Shown here: positions 59,702 through 64,000 of the stretch, piece by piece
How positions within the stretch are numbered: the first letter of the stretch is position 1
Layout: every line of letters begins with the position of its first letter
Assembly: GCF_009811555.1 (NCBI RefSeq)
Contig: NZ_BLIN01000005.1
Coordinates: 3,791,501 to 3,855,500, forward strand
Length of the DNA stretch: 64,000 nt
Reading direction: 5' to 3'
Source: Streptomyces caniferus
Lineage (GTDB): Bacteria > Actinomycetota > Actinomycetes > Streptomycetales > Streptomycetaceae
Notes under the pieces: generated by a model
Told to the model about the DNA's origin: nothing
Seen by the model: the letters and a program-made list of their open reading frames with translations, nothing else
The model's database searches: none
Made by a program: the position numbers and the translations under genes

Positions 59702-59772
59702 GGCGGGGGCGGAGGGGTGGGTTGTCGGACGTAAAGCGAAGCAGTCCGACAACCCACCCCGGAGCCCCCGCC
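59702..59772 (+). repeat. Structured repeat element, copy C
   Basis: Outer stem GGCGGGGGC / GCCCCCGCC (59702-59710, 59764-59772), GGA/GGA internal loop, perfect 17-bp inner stem (59714-59730 with 59744-59760) closed by GGAC/GTCC, loop GTAAAGCGAAGCA (59731-59743). Confidence 0.88.
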
Positions 59773-59911
59773 ACCGCAACCCACACAAAGCCGGGGCCCC
59801 ACCCCGACAACCACCCCACCGCCGAAGGCGCAACCACACCCAGCCGGGGCCCCACCCCAGACAACCAACCCCGCCCCCGCCGAAGGCGGGAAAAGAACAA
59901 CAGAAAGAAAA

Positions 59912-59940
59912 ACGGCGGGACACCCGGCAACGTGGGAAGC
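59912..59940 (+). repeat. Near copy of the repeat found at 41523-41600
   Basis: 29 bp from ACGGCGGGACACCC to GTGGGAAGC match the sequence at 41572-41600 at 27 positions. It lies just before the guaB3 stop codon. Confidence 0.75.
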
Positions 59941-59943
59941 GCG

Positions 59944-61059
59944 TCAGCGCCGTGGCGCGACCGTCACCTCGACCCGCTGGAATTCCTTCAGCTCCGAGTA
60001 CCCGGTCGTCGCCATCGCCCTGCGCAGCGCGCCGAAGAAGTTCATGGAGCCGTCGGGGACCGTGGACGGGCCCAGCAGCACCTCCTCGGTGGTGCCGACC
60101 GCCCCGAGGTCCATCCGCTTGCCGCGCGGCACGTCCTCGTGGACCGCTTCCATGCCCCAGTGGTGACCGCGGCCGGGCGCGTCGGTGGCGCGGGCCAGCG
60201 GGGAGCCCATCATCACGGCGTCGGCGCCGCAGGCGATCGCCTTGGGGAGGTCGCCGGACCAGCCCACACCGCCGTCGGCGATGACGTGGACGTAGCGGCC
60301 GCCGGACTCGTCCATGTAGTCACGGCGCGCGGCCGCGACGTCGGCGACCGCGGTCGCCATCGGGACCTGGATGCCGAGGACGTTGCGCGTGGTGTGCGCG
60401 GCGCCGCCGCCGAAGCCGACCAGGACACCGGCCGCGCCGGTCCGCATCAGGTGCAGCGCCGCGGTGTACGTGGCGCAGCCGCCGACGATGACCGGGACGT
60501 CCAGCTCGTAGATGAACTGCTTGAGGTTCAGCGGCTCGGCCGCGGAGGAGACGTGCTCGGCGGAGACCGTCGTGCCGCGGATGACGAAGATGTCGACGCC
60601 GGCGTCCACGACGGCCTTGGAGAACTGCGCCGTGCGCTGCGGGGAGAGCGCGGCGGCGGTGACGACGCCCGCGTCGCGCACCTCCTTGATGCGCTGCCCG
60701 ATCAGCTCTTCCTTGATCGGCGCGGCGTAGATCTCCTGGAGCCGCTTGGTGGCGGCGGGGCCGTCCAGCTCCGCGATCTCGGCGAGCAGCGGCTCCGGGT
60801 CCTCGTAGCGGGTCCAGAGACCTTCCAGGTTGAGGACGCCCAGGCCGCCCAGCTCACCGATGCGGATCGCGGTCTGCGGGGAGACCACCGAGTCCATGGG
60901 AGCGGCCAGGAACGGCAGCTCGAAACGGTAGGCGTCGATCTGCCAGGCGATCGAGACCTCCTTCGGGTCGCGGGTGCGGCGACTGGGTACGACGGCGATG
61001 TCGTCGAATGCGTATGCCCGGCGGCCGCGCTTGCCGCGCCCGATCTCGATCTCAGTCAC
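59944..61059 (-). CDS. guaB3: GuaB3 family IMP-dehydrogenase-related protein
   Basis: A 371-residue TIM-barrel protein of the IMPDH/GMPR family without CBS domains, as in actinobacterial GuaB3. It has the start GRGKRGRRAYAFDDIAVVPSRRTRDP, PFLAAPMDSVVSP, and a phosphate loop VIADGGVGWSGDLPKAIACGADAVMMGSPLA. The catalytic loop reads LVGFGGGAAHTTRNV, so the active Cys of IMPDH (GSICTTR) is His. This agrees with GuaB3 proteins being considered paralogues without ordinary IMPDH activity. Located downstream of guaB on the same strand with a terminator-like hairpin at 61110-61142 between them. Confidence 0.9.
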   Translation of the reverse strand: MTEIEIGRGKRGRRAYAFDDIAVVPSRRTRDPKEVSIAWQIDAYRFELPFLAAPMDSVVSPQTAIRIGELGGLGVLNLEGLWTRYEDPEPLLAEIAELDGPAATKRLQEIYAAPIKEELIGQRIKEVRDAGVVTAAALSPQRTAQFSKAVVDAGVDIFVIRGTTVSAEHVSSAAEPLNLKQFIYELDVPVIVGGCATYTAALHLMRTGAAGVLVGFGGGAAHTTRNVLGIQVPMATAVADVAAARRDYMDESGGRYVHVIADGGVGWSGDLPKAIACGADAVMMGSPLARATDAPGRGHHWGMEAVHEDVPRGKRMDLGAVGTTEEVLLGPSTVPDGSMNFFGALRRAMATTGYSELKEFQRVEVTVAPRR

Positions 61060-61109
61060 GTGTGTGGCCTTTCCCTCTACGTCTGCGGTTCCAGTATCCC
61101 CGACACACC

Positions 61110-61142
61110 GAAGCCCGCGGCCGGGGTGCGGCCGCGGGCTTC
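61110..61142 (-). terminator. Hairpin between guaB and guaB3
   Basis: GAAGCCCGCGGCC (61110-61122) pairs with GGCCGCGGGCTTC (61130-61142) around a GGGGTGC loop. It is positioned to terminate guaB; no T-tract follows. Confidence 0.72.
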
Positions 61143-61217
61143 ACGGTAGGGCCGTGCTAGCGACGTGTGTAGTGACACGTCTTTGTGGTCATCCGACCCC
61201 CTCGTGTCGAGGGGACC

Positions 61218-62744
<1,527 letters not shown>

Positions 62745-62858
62745 TCAGCGCGGACTCCCATGCTAACGGCCTAAGGAAGTGTCCCAATCCACGAGCGATG
62801 AGGGCCTCGTCACTTGTGTATTTCTACGGCGATATTCCGCCGCGTACGCCAGGATCTG

Positions 62859-63434
62859 CTACTGCTCGGCGAGCGCCCGCAGCCTGCTCAGCGCACGGTG
62901 CTGGGCGACCCGCACCGCGCCGGGCGACATCCCCAGCATCTGCCCGGTCTCCTCGGCGGTCAGCCCCACGGCGACCCTCAGCAGCACCAGCTCGCGCTGG
63001 TTCTCCGGAAGATTCGCCAGCAGCTTCTTGGCCCACTCGGCGTCGCTGCTGAGCAGCGCCCGCTCCTCGGGGCCGAGGGAGTCGTCCGGCTGCTCGGGCA
63101 TCTCGTCGGACGGCACGGCCGTGCTGCCCGGATGCCGCATCGCGGCCCGCTGCAGATCGGCGACCTTGTGACCGGCGATGGCGAAGACGAACGCCTCGAA
63201 GGGTTTGCCGGTGTCGCGGTAGCGCGGCAGCGCGCAGAGCACCGCGACACACACTTCCTGCGCCAGGTCCTCGACGAAGTGGCGAGCGTCACCCGGCAGT
63301 CTCGACAGCCGGGTGCGGCAATAGCGCAGCGCGAGGGGGTGCACATGGGCCAGAAGATCGTGGGTGGCCCGCTGGTCACCCTCGACAGCACGCGCGACGA
63401 GAGCGCCGATTTCCTGCTTCCCGTCATCACGCAT
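62859..63434 (-). CDS. shbA: ECF-type sigma factor ShbA-like
   Basis: A 191-residue sigma factor. Region 2: [58 protein letters not shown]. Region 4: [38 protein letters not shown]. In Streptomyces the sigma gene between guaB and bldM encodes SigShbA, which drives transcription of the principal sigma hrdB; position and text fit. Start ATG 63434 chosen by the conserved domain; the open frame extends to 63698. Confidence 0.86.
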   Translation of the reverse strand: MRDDGKQEIGALVARAVEGDQRATHDLLAHVHPLALRYCRTRLSRLPGDARHFVEDLAQEVCVAVLCALPRYRDTGKPFEAFVFAIAGHKVADLQRAAMRHPGSTAVPSDEMPEQPDDSLGPEERALLSSDAEWAKKLLANLPENQRELVLLRVAVGLTAEETGQMLGMSPGAVRVAQHRALSRLRALAEQ

Positions 63435-63654
63435 CGGACCATGGTGCCTTGGCGCCGCACGATCCGCGGCATCAGGTCCGTACTTGTGCACTGAAGCGTT
63501 ATGCGCGGCAGGTGCGCCGGCTGCTGTCATCTCCTGCGCCCTCCCCTCGTGCCCGACCGACCCGTCCCCGAGGAACTCCATACCTCCAAGGATGCGGCAC
63601 CGCGCGGGGAATCGGACCGCGGTGGTACGCCGACGGTTGCGGGGCACCCTGTCA

Positions 63655-63680
63655 CCCCGCCCGCCGCAGGGCGGGCGGGG
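63655..63680. terminator. GC hairpin downstream of bldM
   Basis: CCCCGCCCGCC (63655-63665) pairs with GGCGGGCGGGG (63670-63680) around a 4-nt loop. It sits 38 bp past the bldM stop. The remaining DNA to the sigma gene (63435-63717) shows no other gene. Confidence 0.68.
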
Positions 63681-63717
63681 ATCTCCACTCCCCCGCATCG
63701 CTGCACGTCACAACGCC

Positions 63718-64000
63718 TTAGCGGACCAGTCCCCAGCGGAAGCCCAGGGCCACCGCATGCGCCCGGTCGGAGGCGCCGAGTTTCTTGAAAAGGCGCCGCG
63801 CGTGGGTCTTGACCGTGTCCTCCGACAAGAACAGCTCACGGCCGATCTCGGCGTTCGAACGGCCGTGACTCATGCCCTCCAGTACTTGGATCTCGCGCGC
63901 GGTCAGCGTCGGCGCGGCACCCATCTCGGCGGACCGCAGCCGGCGCGGGGCGAGCCGCCACGTCGGGTCGGCGAGCGCCTGGGTCACCGTCGCCCGCAGC
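63718..64000 (-). CDS. bldM: BldM response regulator, C-terminal part (5' end outside window)
   Basis: The last 93 residues of a LuxR/FixJ-type atypical response regulator required for aerial hyphae and sporulation. The DNA-binding helix-turn-helix reads LTAREIQVLEGMSHGRSNAEIGRELFLSEDTVKTHARRLFKKLG, then SDRAHAVALGFRWGLVR. This ending matches what I recall of S. coelicolor BldM exactly. The receiver domain lies beyond the window. Adjacent to the ShbA-like sigma gene and guaB as in other streptomycetes. Confidence 0.92.
   Translation of the reverse strand, partial: LRATVTQALADPTWRLAPRRLRSAEMGAAPTLTAREIQVLEGMSHGRSNAEIGRELFLSEDTVKTHARRLFKKLGASDRAHAVALGFRWGLVR

Larger units (their letters stand above)
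59341..59943. other. Repeat-rich region between convergent genes
   Basis: 603 bp with two structured elements in opposite orientation, a strong terminator between them and several short direct repeats: TGGTGGTTGGGCGG at 59391-59404 and 59439-59452, AGCCGGGGCCCCACCCC at 59789-59805 and 59842-59858. No gene seen; open frames across it are by-products of the repeats. Confidence 0.75.

Noticed and set aside
59944..61059. GuaB3 as a second functional IMP dehydrogenase
   Set aside because: The catalytic Cys is replaced by His and CBS domains are missing; it fits the known GuaB3 group.
59368..61149. Open frame of 593 codons on the plus strand
   Set aside because: Runs through the repeats and antisense to guaB3; it shows only the shadow of GC-biased codons.

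Overview
This is a stretch of high-GC actinobacterial chromosome, almost certainly Streptomyces. It carries afsR, afsS and afsK relatives, the C-terminal end of bldM next to a ShbA-type sigma factor and guaB/guaB3, a eukaryotic-type kinase pair, GTG starts, and only one TTA codon found in the genes called here. No rRNA, tRNA, CRISPR array or insertion sequence was seen.

Positions 1-48.7 kb form a mosaic. A dispersed catabolic gene set includes three AMP-forming acyl-CoA ligases, one ADP-forming CoA ligase, four acyl-CoA dehydrogenases, two enoyl-CoA hydratases, two lipid-transfer/thiolase-fold lyases, two DUF35 partners, two SDRs, a zinc alcohol dehydrogenase, a flavin reductase, an F420-type LLM oxidoreductase, an amidohydrolase and a cyclase-family hydrolase. 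Together they look like CoA-thioester side-chain or ring degradation of a steroid-like or isoprenoid-like acid. These genes are not contiguous. They are tied together by 13 copies of one palindrome, TCTGACG-N3-CGTCAGA, sitting at the promoters of nearly all of them. This is the most striking feature of the window: a local regulon whose regulator is not identified here.

Interleaved with the catabolic genes is the global antibiotic/differentiation module. It consists of afsR (3.6-6.6 kb), an AfsS-like protein with four DSHQP repeats, and a second AfsS-like protein carrying a signal peptide, so the DNHAP repeats would be exported. About 9 kb further on, on the opposite strand, lies afsK. A TetR regulator and an intergenic cluster of DnaA-box-like sequences follow. 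Other passengers lacking the palindrome include a macrolide-type glycosyltransferase, a VOC protein, a flavin monooxygenase, a PNPOx-family protein, an ArsR regulator divergent from a second-type peptide deformylase, and an ECF sigma factor operon whose second gene contains a TTA codon.

From 48.7 kb to the end the gene order looks like conserved Streptomyces core. It holds an AlkZ-like glycosylase, a pseudokinase-like membrane protein and an intact Ser/Thr kinase with related extracellular domains, a lipoprotein serine hydrolase, glpD, a nucleotide-sugar dehydrogenase lacking its catalytic cysteine, guaB3, guaB, shbA and the end of bldM.

Intergenic DNA contains an unusual structured repeat in three copies (41.4, 59.5 and 59.7 kb): an invariant 13-nt loop GTAAAGCGAAGCA on a 17-18 bp stem whose sequence differs completely between copies but always pairs, followed by a GGA/G(G or C)A internal loop and an outer stem. 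All start sites, family names and functions are inferred by reading; no database search was run.
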